From UBA2589 sp038120095 (GTDB lineage: Bacteria; Gemmatimonadota; Gemmatimonadetes; Longimicrobiales; Gaopeijiaceae): a stretch of 64,000 nucleotides of DNA. Each line of letters starts with the position of its first letter. The first letter of the stretch is position 1. Location: the NCBI GenBank assembly GCA_038120095.1, contig JAYOKZ010000002.1, forward strand, positions 1-64,000. Direction: 5' to 3'. Positions 15,594-24,240 of the stretch are shown piece after piece. The notes under the pieces are model-generated. The model saw only the letters and a list, made by a program, of their open reading frames with translations, ran no database searches and had not been told where the DNA came from. A program made the translations under genes and the position numbers.

Positions 15594-16793
15594 CTACACG
15601 GTCATCGCCTGCTGCACAGCGGCGATCAGGAATGGATACCGCTCGAAGCCCCAACGCGCTTCCTCCACATCCAAGCGCTCCCGGTTCGTATGGGCAAAAC
15701 GTTCTTCTCCCGGAGCGAAGCCCACCGTGGGGATCCCGTGGACACCACACGACCAACCCCCGTCCGTGGCAAACTGCCATGGTCGGATGGTCGCGGGTCC
15801 GTCTCCAGACCTGCGTCCAACCGCTTCAGCGGCGGCAAGGATCATCGGATCGTCGGCGCTCATCAGAAATCCGGGTGTGAGCAGATTCCGTTCTTCGATC
15901 AGACCGGTGTACGTCCGCTGTAGTTCCGTGGCCATCCGCACCTCCCACGTAAGCCCGTCCGGCGTACTTGGCATCCGCGAGGAGACGGCTTGGTGCACCT
16001 GGTCCATCAGCGACTGATCATCGCTTCCCGGCAGGATCCGCCAATCGATCGTGACCACGGCAGAGTCCGGAATCACATTGCGGCTCTCAGGTAGCACGTC
16101 GACCATGGTGGAAATCAGGCTCGATTGACCGAGGATCGGGTCAGATGGCTGATCCCCCGCGAGGTCGCGGATGGCTGCCAGGACATCGCCGAGCAGGTCC
16201 AGCGCATTGTGCGCCCGAGCCGGTACGCTCGCGTGCCCGGCCAGCCCGGTAATCGCGACCTCGATCTCCGCTCGCCCCCGATGCCCGATACAGACATCGC
16301 CATGCGTTGCTTCGCCGATCACCACCACACCAGGCTGAACCGCTCCGGATTCCAGCAGGTGCTTCATACCCAGGCCGCCCCTTTCCTCCAGTACGGTGTG
16401 CGCGACGATCACATCCCCGGGCGCTTCGCCCATCATGGCTGCAGCAGCGTAGGTCTGGAGGGCAAGTGGACCCTTGATGTCCATGGCGCCGCGCCCATGC
16501 AGGAACCCGTCCCGGATGTCACCGGAGAACGGGGGGACCTCCCACTCGTCGTGGTCACCCTCCGCCACAACATCCAGGTGACAGTTGAGGAGAGCAGCGG
16601 GAGCATCACCCCGACCGCGCGCGACCCCGATCACGTTGCCGGCCCCATCCACCCGAATATCGTCGAGGCCGAGTGCCTCCATCTCTTCCCTGACTCGGCG
16701 CGCAACGTCACCCTCGTGTCCCGGAAGCCCCGGGATCCTGATGAGGTCGGCCGCGAAGGCGATGGCGTTTTCGAAGGTGGCTTCCCTGGACAT
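15594..16793 (-). CDS. M20-family metallohydrolase (peptidase/deacylase)
   Basis: The 399-residue protein has the di-zinc M20 framework: NCHLDVVAEG (metal His and catalytic Asp), GRGAMDIKGPLA, catalytic EERGG, metal GEATHGD, the dimerisation-domain motif GHASVPARAHNA, and a late H (FAHTNRE) that closes the metal site. Family relatives include ArgE, DapE and YgeY, which remove N-acyl or N-succinyl groups or cleave small peptides. The substrate cannot be read from sequence, and no arginine or lysine biosynthesis genes are adjacent. It lies between hppA and the S6-S18 operon. Confidence 0.85.
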   Translation of the reverse strand: MSREATFENAIAFAADLIRIPGLPGHEGDVARRVREEMEALGLDDIRVDGAGNVIGVARGRGDAPAALLNCHLDVVAEGDHDEWEVPPFSGDIRDGFLHGRGAMDIKGPLALQTYAAAAMMGEAPGDVIVAHTVLEERGGLGMKHLLESGAVQPGVVVIGEATHGDVCIGHRGRAEIEVAITGLAGHASVPARAHNALDLLGDVLAAIRDLAGDQPSDPILGQSSLISTMVDVLPESRNVIPDSAVVTIDWRILPGSDDQSLMDQVHQAVSSRMPSTPDGLTWEVRMATELQRTYTGLIEERNLLTPGFLMSADDPMILAAAEAVGRRSGDGPATIRPWQFATDGGWSCGVHGIPTVGFAPGEERFAHTNRERLDVEEARWGFERYPFLIAAVQQAMTV

Positions 16794-16834
16794 TGGTCAA
16801 CTCCCGTAGGACTGCTTGCGTCTGGAAACGCGGG

Positions 16835-16865
16835 CGGGTGGCCGACCCCCGGGGCCAGCCACCCG
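16835..16865 (-). terminator. Hairpin after hppA, possible terminator
   Basis: On the minus strand, downstream of the hppA stop, CGGGTGGC (16858-16865) pairs with GCCACCCG (16835-16842) around a GC-rich 15-nt loop. Only TTT follows at a short distance, so it is a weak intrinsic terminator at best. It lies in the 127-nt space between hppA and the M20 gene. Confidence 0.35.
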
Positions 16866-16920
16866 ATCGCTGGGTGAGATCAGCTCGGTGCCAACCCTCG
16901 GTAGGGCGGCACCGGCGCGG

Positions 16921-18957
16921 TCACGCGATGAACCACGGCGCGAGAACCAGTGACACGACACTCATGAGTTTGATGAGGATGTTGAGTGACGGGCCGGACG
17001 TATCCTTGAACGGATCGCCTACGGTATCACCCACCACGGCCGCCTTGTGCGGATCCGAACCCTTGCCCCCGTAGGCACCACCCTCGATGTACTTCTTGGC
17101 GTTATCCCACGCTCCACCCGCGTTCGCCATGAACAGTGCCATGAGGACACCCGTCACCGTGGCACCTGCGAGCAGTCCCCCCAACGCCTCGACTCCGAGG
17201 AACTTACCCACGATGACCGGGGAGATCACCGCGGTCAGGCCGGGAAGCACCATTTCGCGGAGAGCCGCCTGAGTGGAAATGTCCACACAGCGAGCTGAGT
17301 CAGGCTTGGCTGTTCCCTCCATGATGCCGGGAATCTCGCGGAACTGTCGGCGCACCTCCTCGACCATGCCCTGAGCAGCCCGGCCCACGGCCGTCATCGT
17401 CAGGGCGGCCACGAAGAAGGGCAACATTCCGCCGAGGAGAAGGCCGATCACCACCATTGGATCGACGATGTTGATCGTGTCCAGGTTCGTTGCCGTCGCA
17501 TACGCGGAGAAGAGCGCAAGGGCCGTGAGCGCGGCTGAACCAATGGCAAAGCCCTTACCGATGGCAGCCGTCGTGTTTCCGATCGCATCGAGCGAGTCCG
17601 TGATCTCACGCGTCTCGGGCCCGAGGCCGGCCATTTCACTGATGCCGCCCGCGTTGTCGGCGATCGGGCCGTACGCGTCGACCGACATCGTCACGCCCAC
17701 CGTGGCCAACATGCCCACGGCCGCGATCCCGATACCGTAGAGGCCGGCGAAGTTGAACGCGACGGCAATCGCGATGCAGATCAGGATCACCGGAATGGCG
17801 GTCGATTCCATGCCGACCGCGAGTCCTGTGATGATGTTGGTGGCGGACCCGGTCTGGCTCGACTCGGCAATCTTGTCGACAGGTTTGGCCGCCGTGTAGT
17901 ACTGCGTCACCGTGCCGATCAGGATCCCGGCGAGCGTCCCCGCAAAAATCGCGATCCAGGGCCCATTCGTCGGGTAGCTCTCCCCGCTGAACGTGATACC
18001 CATGCTCGTCACCACAGGGTACATCAAGGCGAGGAACAGGGCTCCGGCAATCCACGTCGTGCCATGGAGAGCGTGCGATGGATCCCGCTTTTCGAGGACC
18101 TTCATGAAGGCGATCCCGATCAAGGAGGAGATCAGACCCACCATTGCCGTGGTCAGCGGAAGAGCGATCGCCTCAGCACGAGAGCCCGCAAGCATCGGAG
18201 CCGAAGCACCGATCGCGATCGTGGCCACCATCGAGCCTACGTAGGACTCGAAGATATCGGCACCCATACCTGCGACATCACCCACATTGTCGCCCACGTT
18301 GTCCGCGATTGTGGCGGGGTTCCGTGGGTCATCCTCCGGAATGCCGGCTTCGACCTTGCCGACGAGATCGGCGCCAACGTCAGCCGCCTTCGTGTAGATT
18401 CCGCCGCCAACTCTCGCAAACAGTGCGATGGTCGAGGCTCCCATGGCAAAGCCGGACACCAACTCGGCATAAACCGAGAAATCGGAGGCACTCGCAGCGC
18501 CAGCACCGAATGCGAAGTAGAGCACGCCGAGGCCCAGCATGCCCAGTGCGGCCACAGCAAGGCCCATCACCGCGCCACCGAAGAAGGCGATTCGGAGCGC
18601 CTTGCCCTGACCCTCCTGGTTCGCCGCGGCGGACGTTCGCGTGTTCGCCCGCGTGGCGGCCTTCATGCCGGCAAAACCCGCCGCGACCGAGCTGAGGGCG
18701 CCGAAGACGTATGCTCCGGCCGAGTTCCATCCGATGGCGATTCCCAGCAGGCCCGCCACCAGCACGACGAAGCCCGCGAGGACGGTGTACTCCCTGCGGA
18801 GAAATGCCATCGCACCATCGTGGATCTGCTCCCCGAGGTCCACCATGACCTCGTTGCCCTGATCCTGGCGCGTAACATAGCCGTAGATTCCCCCTGCGAT
18901 GGCAAGCCCGAAAATCCCGAGCGCCCAGGCGAATCCGGTAAAGTCGACGAAATTCAT
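16921..18957 (-). CDS. hppA: Membrane ion-pumping pyrophosphatase, K+-dependent type
   Basis: The 678-residue polytopic protein couples pyrophosphate hydrolysis to ion transport across the inner membrane. It has DVGADLVGKVE, DDPRNPATIADNVGDNVGD and the second acidic motif near the C-terminus (GKGSDPHKAAVVGDTVGDP). The diagnostic loop reads GNTTAAIGKG, with alanine and glycine where K+-independent enzymes have lysine and threonine, so it belongs to the K+-dependent class. That class contains Na+, H+ and dual pumps; the transported ion is not settled by this loop. It lies 46 nt downstream of pth and may be read from the same transcript. Confidence 0.93.
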   Translation of the reverse strand: MNFVDFTGFAWALGIFGLAIAGGIYGYVTRQDQGNEVMVDLGEQIHDGAMAFLRREYTVLAGFVVLVAGLLGIAIGWNSAGAYVFGALSSVAAGFAGMKAATRANTRTSAAANQEGQGKALRIAFFGGAVMGLAVAALGMLGLGVLYFAFGAGAASASDFSVYAELVSGFAMGASTIALFARVGGGIYTKAADVGADLVGKVEAGIPEDDPRNPATIADNVGDNVGDVAGMGADIFESYVGSMVATIAIGASAPMLAGSRAEAIALPLTTAMVGLISSLIGIAFMKVLEKRDPSHALHGTTWIAGALFLALMYPVVTSMGITFSGESYPTNGPWIAIFAGTLAGILIGTVTQYYTAAKPVDKIAESSQTGSATNIITGLAVGMESTAIPVILICIAIAVAFNFAGLYGIGIAAVGMLATVGVTMSVDAYGPIADNAGGISEMAGLGPETREITDSLDAIGNTTAAIGKGFAIGSAALTALALFSAYATATNLDTINIVDPMVVIGLLLGGMLPFFVAALTMTAVGRAAQGMVEEVRRQFREIPGIMEGTAKPDSARCVDISTQAALREMVLPGLTAVISPVIVGKFLGVEALGGLLAGATVTGVLMALFMANAGGAWDNAKKYIEGGAYGGKGSDPHKAAVVGDTVGDPFKDTSGPSLNILIKLMSVVSLVLAPWFIA

Positions 18958-19003
18958 TGAATCGATTGCCCTCTCGTCCGTCGGTCCGTGTTCAGTTCGC
19001 GAT

Positions 19004-19567
19004 CTATCGATTGAAGCGGTTCATCGCCACTTCCGTTCCTTCTTCCAACCACAGGCGCACGGCCTCGGACAGGTCTGGCAGGAGCCCGACCACCGTGTCT
19101 TCATCATCTGCGGACATCTCCGAGAGAACCCAGTCCGACAGATCTTCGCCCTCCGGCTTCTTTCCCACCCCGATCCTCAACCGAGGGTAACCGTTCGACT
19201 GCAGGGCACCTGACACCGACTTCAGCCCGTTGTGCCCACCCGCTCCTCCGTCCGGGCGAAACCGAATGCGGCCGACATCCAGGGCCGTGTCGTCCACAAC
19301 GACCAGGAGATCCCGCTCGAAATCGAAGTTGGCAACTACCCGGATCGGTCTGAGGGCGAGCCCACTTCGATTCATGAACGTTGTCGGTTTCATCAGACGA
19401 ACATCGACCGCTCCGACCTTGCCCTCACTGACGAACGCCCTTCCCTCCCGCCGAAACGGTCCGAAGTCCCAGTCGTACGCCAGACGATCAATCACCCACC
19501 ACCCGACATTGTGCCGGGTGTTGTCGTACTCGGGCCCGGGATTCCCGAGCCCGAACACGACTTTCAT
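19004..19567 (-). CDS. pth: Peptidyl-tRNA hydrolase
   Basis: Pth frees tRNA from peptidyl-tRNAs that drop off the ribosome. The 187-residue protein has GLGNPGPEYDNTRHNVGW (catalytic histidine in RHNVG), LMKPTTFMNRSG and GGAGGHNGLKS. Its length is normal. It follows rplY by 24 nt; prs-rplY-pth is a widespread gene order. Confidence 0.96.
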   Translation of the reverse strand: MKVVFGLGNPGPEYDNTRHNVGWWVIDRLAYDWDFGPFRREGRAFVSEGKVGAVDVRLMKPTTFMNRSGLALRPIRVVANFDFERDLLVVVDDTALDVGRIRFRPDGGAGGHNGLKSVSGALQSNGYPRLRIGVGKKPEGEDLSDWVLSEMSADDEDTVVGLLPDLSEAVRLWLEEGTEVAMNRFNR

Positions 19568-19591
19568 CTACTGCAGCACTCAGCGTGGAAG

Positions 19592-20230
19592 TCAGGCTTC
19601 GGGCTCGCCCGATGCGGGCTCGTCCCCTGAGTCGCCCTCTTCGTCAGCCTCTGCTTCGTCGGACCCGCCCTTGGGCGCGGCAACCGAGCAGATCGTTCGT
19701 TCCGGCGCGACCGTTACCTCGATGTCTTCGGCGAAGGTCACATCACGGATGTGCAGGACCTCCCCCACATCCAGACCGCTGATGTCCACCTCGATCGTTT
19801 CCGGGATCTTGGACGGGATGCATCGAATGGGAAGCTCATAGATGATCTGCTCGAGAGATCCTCCGCCGACCTGCACACCCACCGGCGTCCCCACGAGGTT
19901 CACCGGAACTTCGACGTCCACAGCGACACCTTTCTGGATGCGCAGGAAATCGACGTGAAGGAGCGTGGCTTTCCACGGGTGCGTCTGAAGCTCCCGGACG
20001 AGCGTTCGGACGGCCTCCTTCTCCCCTTCGATCTCGAGGTCCACAATCGTGTTTTCGACCGAGATGTTGCGAAACAGGTGGTCGGCGTCGTGCGTGTCGA
20101 GCGACAGATGGACAGGCTCACCGTCCCCGCCATACAGAACAGCAGGGGTCTGACCGGCCTGGCGCATTTTCCGCGCGACACCCTTACCGGTTCCTTCTCG
20201 AAGCGTGGCCTTCAACGTTGTGTCAGTCAT
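19592..20230 (-). CDS. rplY: 50S ribosomal protein L25 (general stress protein Ctc type)
   Basis: The 212-residue protein is the long two-domain form. Residues 1-95 are the 5S rRNA-binding L25 domain (LREGTGKGVARKMRQAGQTPAVLYG, split here by convention, then LLHVDFLRIQKG). Residues 100-185 are the TL5/Ctc beta domain (VPVNLVGTPVGVQVGG). A strongly acidic tail of about 25 residues ends the protein. It lies 50 nt after prs. Confidence 0.95.
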   Translation of the reverse strand: MTDTTLKATLREGTGKGVARKMRQAGQTPAVLYGGDGEPVHLSLDTHDADHLFRNISVENTIVDLEIEGEKEAVRTLVRELQTHPWKATLLHVDFLRIQKGVAVDVEVPVNLVGTPVGVQVGGGSLEQIIYELPIRCIPSKIPETIEVDISGLDVGEVLHIRDVTFAEDIEVTVAPERTICSVAAPKGGSDEAEADEEGDSGDEPASGEPEA

Positions 20231-20280
20231 ATCTGACTCCTCTGATTATCGGCCCCCGGGCGATCCCGGGGCCCTTTCCC

Positions 20281-21246
20281 TCAGTTGTCAGGAAGCATCT
20301 CGAACAATTGGCTTACCGACTCGTTCGAGTGCACGTGATCGATCGCCTTCGCGAGAAGATCGGCGACCGAGAGTACCCTGAGATTGTCGAACATCTTTTC
20401 GTCAGGAATTTGAATGGTGTTCGTCACCACCATCTCTTCGAGCGGGGCCTCACTCAGTCGTTCCACCGCGGGCCCCGAGAAGAGCGCATGAGTTGCCGCA
20501 GCGTATACCGCTTTTGCCCCACGCTCCTTCAGCGCGACAACCGCGTTCGAGAGCGTTCCCGCGGTGTCGCACATGTCGTCGACGAGCAGGCAATTCATGC
20601 CGTCCACGTCACCCACGACGTTCAACACCTCGGACATGTTCGCCTTCGGTCGCCGTTTGTCGATGATCGCGAAGGTGGCCCCCAACCGCTTGCCGAACCC
20701 TCGAGCCATCTTCGCCGAGCCAACATCGGGCGCCACGACCACGAGGTCATCCAGCTGCTTGTCGCGAAAGTATTGGGTCAGAACGGGTGCGGCGTAAAGA
20801 TGATCGACCGGAATGTCGAAGAACCCCTGGATCTGGTGCTGATGGAAGTCGATGGACACGACTCGATCGGCACCTGCCGCCACGATCAGATTGGCGACGA
20901 GCTTCGCGCCAATCGCCACACGGGGTTGATCCTTCCTGTCCTGACGACCGTAACCGAAGTAGGGGATCACCGCCGTCACCCGTGCGGCACTGGCTCTTCG
21001 CGCAGCATCGATCAGCAGAAGGAGTTCCATGATCGAATCGGCAGGGGCGTTCGTGGACTGCACGATGAAAACGTCTCGACCCCGCGCGTTCCGGTCGATC
21101 CGGGCGAAGAGTTCCCCGTCCGCGAACTGCTTGACCGTCGCGCCATCAGGAGACTTGCCGATGATGTCCCCGATCTCGACGGCGAGCGGCCGATTGGCAC
21201 GGCCAGCGAGCAGCAGGAGAGGGCCTCTCCTGAAGGTGTCGTCCAT
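20281..21246 (-). CDS. prs: Ribose-phosphate pyrophosphokinase (PRPP synthetase)
   Basis: Makes PRPP from ribose 5-phosphate and ATP for nucleotide, histidine and tryptophan synthesis. The 321-residue protein has the class I pattern: FADGELFARID, the ATP loop with YFGYGRQDRKDQPR, the catalytic histidine and following flexible loop (SIDFHQHQIQGFFDIPVDHL), APDVGSAKMA, and the PRPP-binding loop VDDMCDTAGT. The ATG at 21246 is used, since sequence upstream is not conserved. It lies between the 605-residue secreted protein and rplY. Confidence 0.95.
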   Translation of the reverse strand: MDDTFRRGPLLLLAGRANRPLAVEIGDIIGKSPDGATVKQFADGELFARIDRNARGRDVFIVQSTNAPADSIMELLLLIDAARRASAARVTAVIPYFGYGRQDRKDQPRVAIGAKLVANLIVAAGADRVVSIDFHQHQIQGFFDIPVDHLYAAPVLTQYFRDKQLDDLVVVAPDVGSAKMARGFGKRLGATFAIIDKRRPKANMSEVLNVVGDVDGMNCLLVDDMCDTAGTLSNAVVALKERGAKAVYAAATHALFSGPAVERLSEAPLEEMVVTNTIQIPDEKMFDNLRVLSVADLLAKAIDHVHSNESVSQLFEMLPDN

Positions 21247-21314
21247 GATGGGGAATTCGTGTCTGTGTCGCGCGAAAGAACAGCCCAAAAAGCTAGGGGC
21301 CGGTGCATTTGGGG

Positions 21315-23132
21315 TCAACGAGCAGGAAGTACCTCGAAGTCGATCGAGGAGACGGCATCCGTCCGGTTCGCCGTTGTGAGCACGAGACGAATCTCGTACG
21401 TGCCGGGGTCCAGGTGTGGAAGATCGAGGGAGAGGTAGTGAAAGTCGTGCCCAGGCCGCTCCGGGGCCGGCTCCTCCCATGAGAGCTCGAGGGGGCGGGT
21501 GCGCTCCCCAAGACCCAGCACCCTGCCGAGCGTACGAAGGACGCCGCGGTCGGTACGATCGATCGAAACCCGAAACCTCAGAGTCTCGGGGCGAAAACCG
21601 AGACCAGCGACCTCCCACCCGATCGCAAACGACTCTCCTGAGTCGACTTCGGCACGAGGGAGAGCGCTACCAACGGCTCGCTCCAGGTACTCTGGCTGAT
21701 CACCCGACGGCGACAGAAGCAAGAGGTCAGACAGTGTCGCAAGATCCTCCAGAGCGCGTCGCTCGACCTTTCCGAGGCGAATGCGGCCAGCACGGCGTAG
21801 CGCGGGAGCCCAGCTCTCCGCGGAGATCACCATCGGCCCCGTGGGAACATCCGTGATCAAGACCCCTTCCGTGAATCCGGATACTCGGACGCTCTCGACG
21901 AGCTGACCGTCAGGGCGGAGGACGAACAGGCCGATCCCCGGCTCTTGATCAGAGTACGGCCCGGCCTCCATCCACGGTCTCGGGTGTGCGTGCTCTGCAT
22001 GGAAGGTGGTGTCGCTCGGGAGAAAGTGCGTCGCAACCACGATCGTCCGCTCACCGCGCGGAAACAGTGCGACCTGCCCCTCCATGGGGAGCAGAATCGG
22101 TGCGTATGCAGGGGCATAGAGGCTCCTCGGTGAGCGGCGGTCGGCCCGTAATGCTTCTTCGGTCATTGCCTCCCAAGTGTCCAGCGCATCACCGGGAGGC
22201 ATGAAGTCACGACCCTCGGGGTGCTGGTGACCCACCGCGTCATCGTCGGGCTGAAAACCTCGACGGAGCCGACGTTCCCAGCCCATCTCCCACCCGTTAC
22301 GAACCGTGAGTTCCTCCAGATCCCGTCCCCACGACAGCAGGAAGGGATTACGGGCCCCCGACCGAATCGCCGACACGGTCCATCGGGCGTAGTGCTCGGT
22401 CAGGCGGTCGTTGCCCGGAGCAAGGTACAGCGGATCTGCCAGCGCCCAGATCCTGCGGATCAGGTCGTCGATCGCCTCGGGCTGACCTTCGAGACCATCG
22501 AGTAGACCCCGGGCCCTGGAGTCCATCGGCCATCGGGGGACCTGCCACTCCAACGCCTGCTCCTCGTCCATGAGCGCCAGGGCGCTCTCAAAAGCCTCGA
22601 GTGATCGACCGTACTCCCCCAGCGCGTGAGAAGCGAAGCCCTCCAGGGCGTGACACCACCACGGAGACGCCCCTCGACAATTCCCGGCGATCGAGCGTGC
22701 GGTTTCCGGCTCACCTGCCTCGACCCGGTACCATACCCTCTGCCCGAGAATCCAATCATTTCCCGGAGCAAGATCCTGAAGGGAATCGAGTCGCTGCAGC
22801 AGCTCCGAGCGCAGCTCCACGATCGCGTCATGCTCCGGAACGGGGTACCACTCACCCTCGGAGTAGGTCGTGCATATACGGCCGACGATCTCGTCACAGT
22901 CACCGCCAAAGCCCTCGACATTGACGGGGAGGTACCGGATCCGACGACGCTCGAAGCTGGCCTGCGCCGAGCGTGCCGACGATACGACGCGGCCCACATC
23001 GATCGTGTCCGCCGCACCCACCAACGACGGAGGGTCGCGAGCCAGCCTCTCCTCGGCCTTGTGAGGCTCTCCACCGTCCGGACCGGCCCCGCCTGAGGTC
23101 AGCATGACTGCAAGTACGAGCGAAGCTCTCAT
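21315..23132 (-). CDS. Secreted protein of about 605 residues, possibly GWxTD-like
   Basis: Not recognised with certainty. The ATG at 23132 gives a short signal-like start (MRASLVLAVMLTSGGAG), suggesting export. Residues 60-250 look helical, with TPR-like spacing (LGEYGRSLEAFESALAL). The middle contains DPLYLAPGNDRLTEHYARW and NGWEMGWERR, a layout that recalls the region before the GWxTD motif of GWxTD-domain proteins, though the motif itself is not matched. The C-terminal 150 residues look like beta sandwich (HLDPGTYEIRLVL). It starts 46 nt after tRNA-Gln and lies 68 nt before prs. A TTG at 23171 is an alternative start. Confidence 0.7.
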   Translation of the reverse strand: MRASLVLAVMLTSGGAGPDGGEPHKAEERLARDPPSLVGAADTIDVGRVVSSARSAQASFERRRIRYLPVNVEGFGGDCDEIVGRICTTYSEGEWYPVPEHDAIVELRSELLQRLDSLQDLAPGNDWILGQRVWYRVEAGEPETARSIAGNCRGASPWWCHALEGFASHALGEYGRSLEAFESALALMDEEQALEWQVPRWPMDSRARGLLDGLEGQPEAIDDLIRRIWALADPLYLAPGNDRLTEHYARWTVSAIRSGARNPFLLSWGRDLEELTVRNGWEMGWERRLRRGFQPDDDAVGHQHPEGRDFMPPGDALDTWEAMTEEALRADRRSPRSLYAPAYAPILLPMEGQVALFPRGERTIVVATHFLPSDTTFHAEHAHPRPWMEAGPYSDQEPGIGLFVLRPDGQLVESVRVSGFTEGVLITDVPTGPMVISAESWAPALRRAGRIRLGKVERRALEDLATLSDLLLLSPSGDQPEYLERAVGSALPRAEVDSGESFAIGWEVAGLGFRPETLRFRVSIDRTDRGVLRTLGRVLGLGERTRPLELSWEEPAPERPGHDFHYLSLDLPHLDPGTYEIRLVLTTANRTDAVSSIDFEVLPAR

Positions 23133-23178
23133 GCTCGCGAACGTACTCGCCCCGAGTCGGTCGGGCGACAAGGCGAAA

Positions 23179-23249
23179 TTGGCCCGGGTGGATTCGAACC
23201 ACCACTGCCGGTTCCAAAGACCGGGGTCCTGCCATTAGACGACGGGCCA
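23179..23249 (-). tRNA. tRNA-Gln (anticodon TTG)
   Basis: A 71-nt cloverleaf on the minus strand: acceptor TGGCCCG/CGGGCCA, anticodon stem CCGGT/ACCGG with loop CTTTGGA (anticodon TTG), T arm GGTGG-TTCGAAT-CCACC, and discriminator A. CCA is not encoded (TTTC follows), so the cca product encoded at 29.7-31.0 kb would be needed to mature it. tRNA-Gln between ispE and prs is a known arrangement in several bacterial groups. Confidence 0.95.
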
Positions 23250-23313
23250 TCTGCGATATGCTACCAGAACGGAGGAGCCGCCTTCAAGCCCTTGTCGACC
23301 TACTCGTCTCCCA

Positions 23314-24240
23314 CTAGGACAAGTTCACGGGAGGAATGAGCCCCAGGGTCGTACACGGAACGACAGGCCACCCCAACGTCGTCGACACGCCGGCACACCA
23401 ACGAGCGAACCCCTCTGTATCCGTCCAGGGACCGAAGAGTGCGAATGACGCGGCACCGCTCCCCGACAGCATGGCAACGGCCGCACCCGCCTCACGCATC
23501 GCGGACAGAGACTCCGCAACCGGGACGAATTGAGCCGACACGACCTCCTCGAAGTCGTTGGCCATGCGTCCACCGACAAGTTCGGCCCAGCTGAATCGGC
23601 GATCCAGCGCCGGAAGCGGTGCGACTGTCCCGCCTGTGCGCGAGGAGGTCAGCGCCCGGTACGCAGGACCGGTCGCTACATGAACAGGAGGCAGCGCGAC
23701 CGCGATCAACTGCTCCGGCAACGCATCGACCGCCTCGATACGCTCGCCCCTTCCCTCACCGATGGCCGTACCCGAGGGCCCGAGGAAGAAGGGAACGTCC
23801 GAGCCGAGGCTTGCCGCGATCGCTTCGAGCAATCCCGGAGGGCTGCCGCCGGCCAGCGCGCTCAGGCAACGTAGAACGGCGGCCGCGTCCGAGGACCCGC
23901 CCCCGAGACCAGCACCCGCAGGGATCTCCTTTCGGAGAAACACCGAGATCGGGGCATCGATCCGGACTTCACGCATGAACGCTACGGCGGCGCGCCAGGC
24001 GAGGTTTTCTTCAACGGGCCCGAGTTCAGGCCCCTCCATGACGAGGCGGACAGGCCCATGCTCGTCCGGTCCCGCTCCCGCGTCACCCAAGACCACACAG
24101 ACCTCATCCGCCAGCGAGATCGCTTGAAAAATCGTCGCGAGGTCATGAAAACCGTCCGCGCGCCGGGATCCCACAAAGAGCGCAAGATTGACCTTCGCCG
24201 GGGCAAGCGTCCGGGCAACGGAATACAACTCAGATGTCAT
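23314..24240 (-). CDS. ispE: 4-diphosphocytidyl-2-C-methyl-D-erythritol kinase
   Basis: The ATP-dependent kinase of the non-mevalonate isoprenoid pathway. The 308-residue GHMP kinase has APAKVNLALFVG at its start, the ATP-binding loop PAGAGLGGGSSDAAAVL, and a C-terminal GHMP motif AVAMLSGSGAASFALF. The ATG at 24240 is chosen because the following residues match the family; longer readings run into the flippase gene. It overlaps the flippase stop by 11 bp. Confidence 0.94.
   Translation of the reverse strand: MTSELYSVARTLAPAKVNLALFVGSRRADGFHDLATIFQAISLADEVCVVLGDAGAGPDEHGPVRLVMEGPELGPVEENLAWRAAVAFMREVRIDAPISVFLRKEIPAGAGLGGGSSDAAAVLRCLSALAGGSPPGLLEAIAASLGSDVPFFLGPSGTAIGEGRGERIEAVDALPEQLIAVALPPVHVATGPAYRALTSSRTGGTVAPLPALDRRFSWAELVGGRMANDFEEVVSAQFVPVAESLSAMREAGAAVAMLSGSGAASFALFGPWTDTEGFARWCAGVSTTLGWPVVPCTTLGLIPPVNLS

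Noticed and set aside
15406..15780. N-terminal extension of the S6 frame by 125 codons
   Set aside because: The upstream residues are unlike any protein, run over the leader hairpin and into the M20 gene, and the ribosome site sits at the ATG at 15402-15405.
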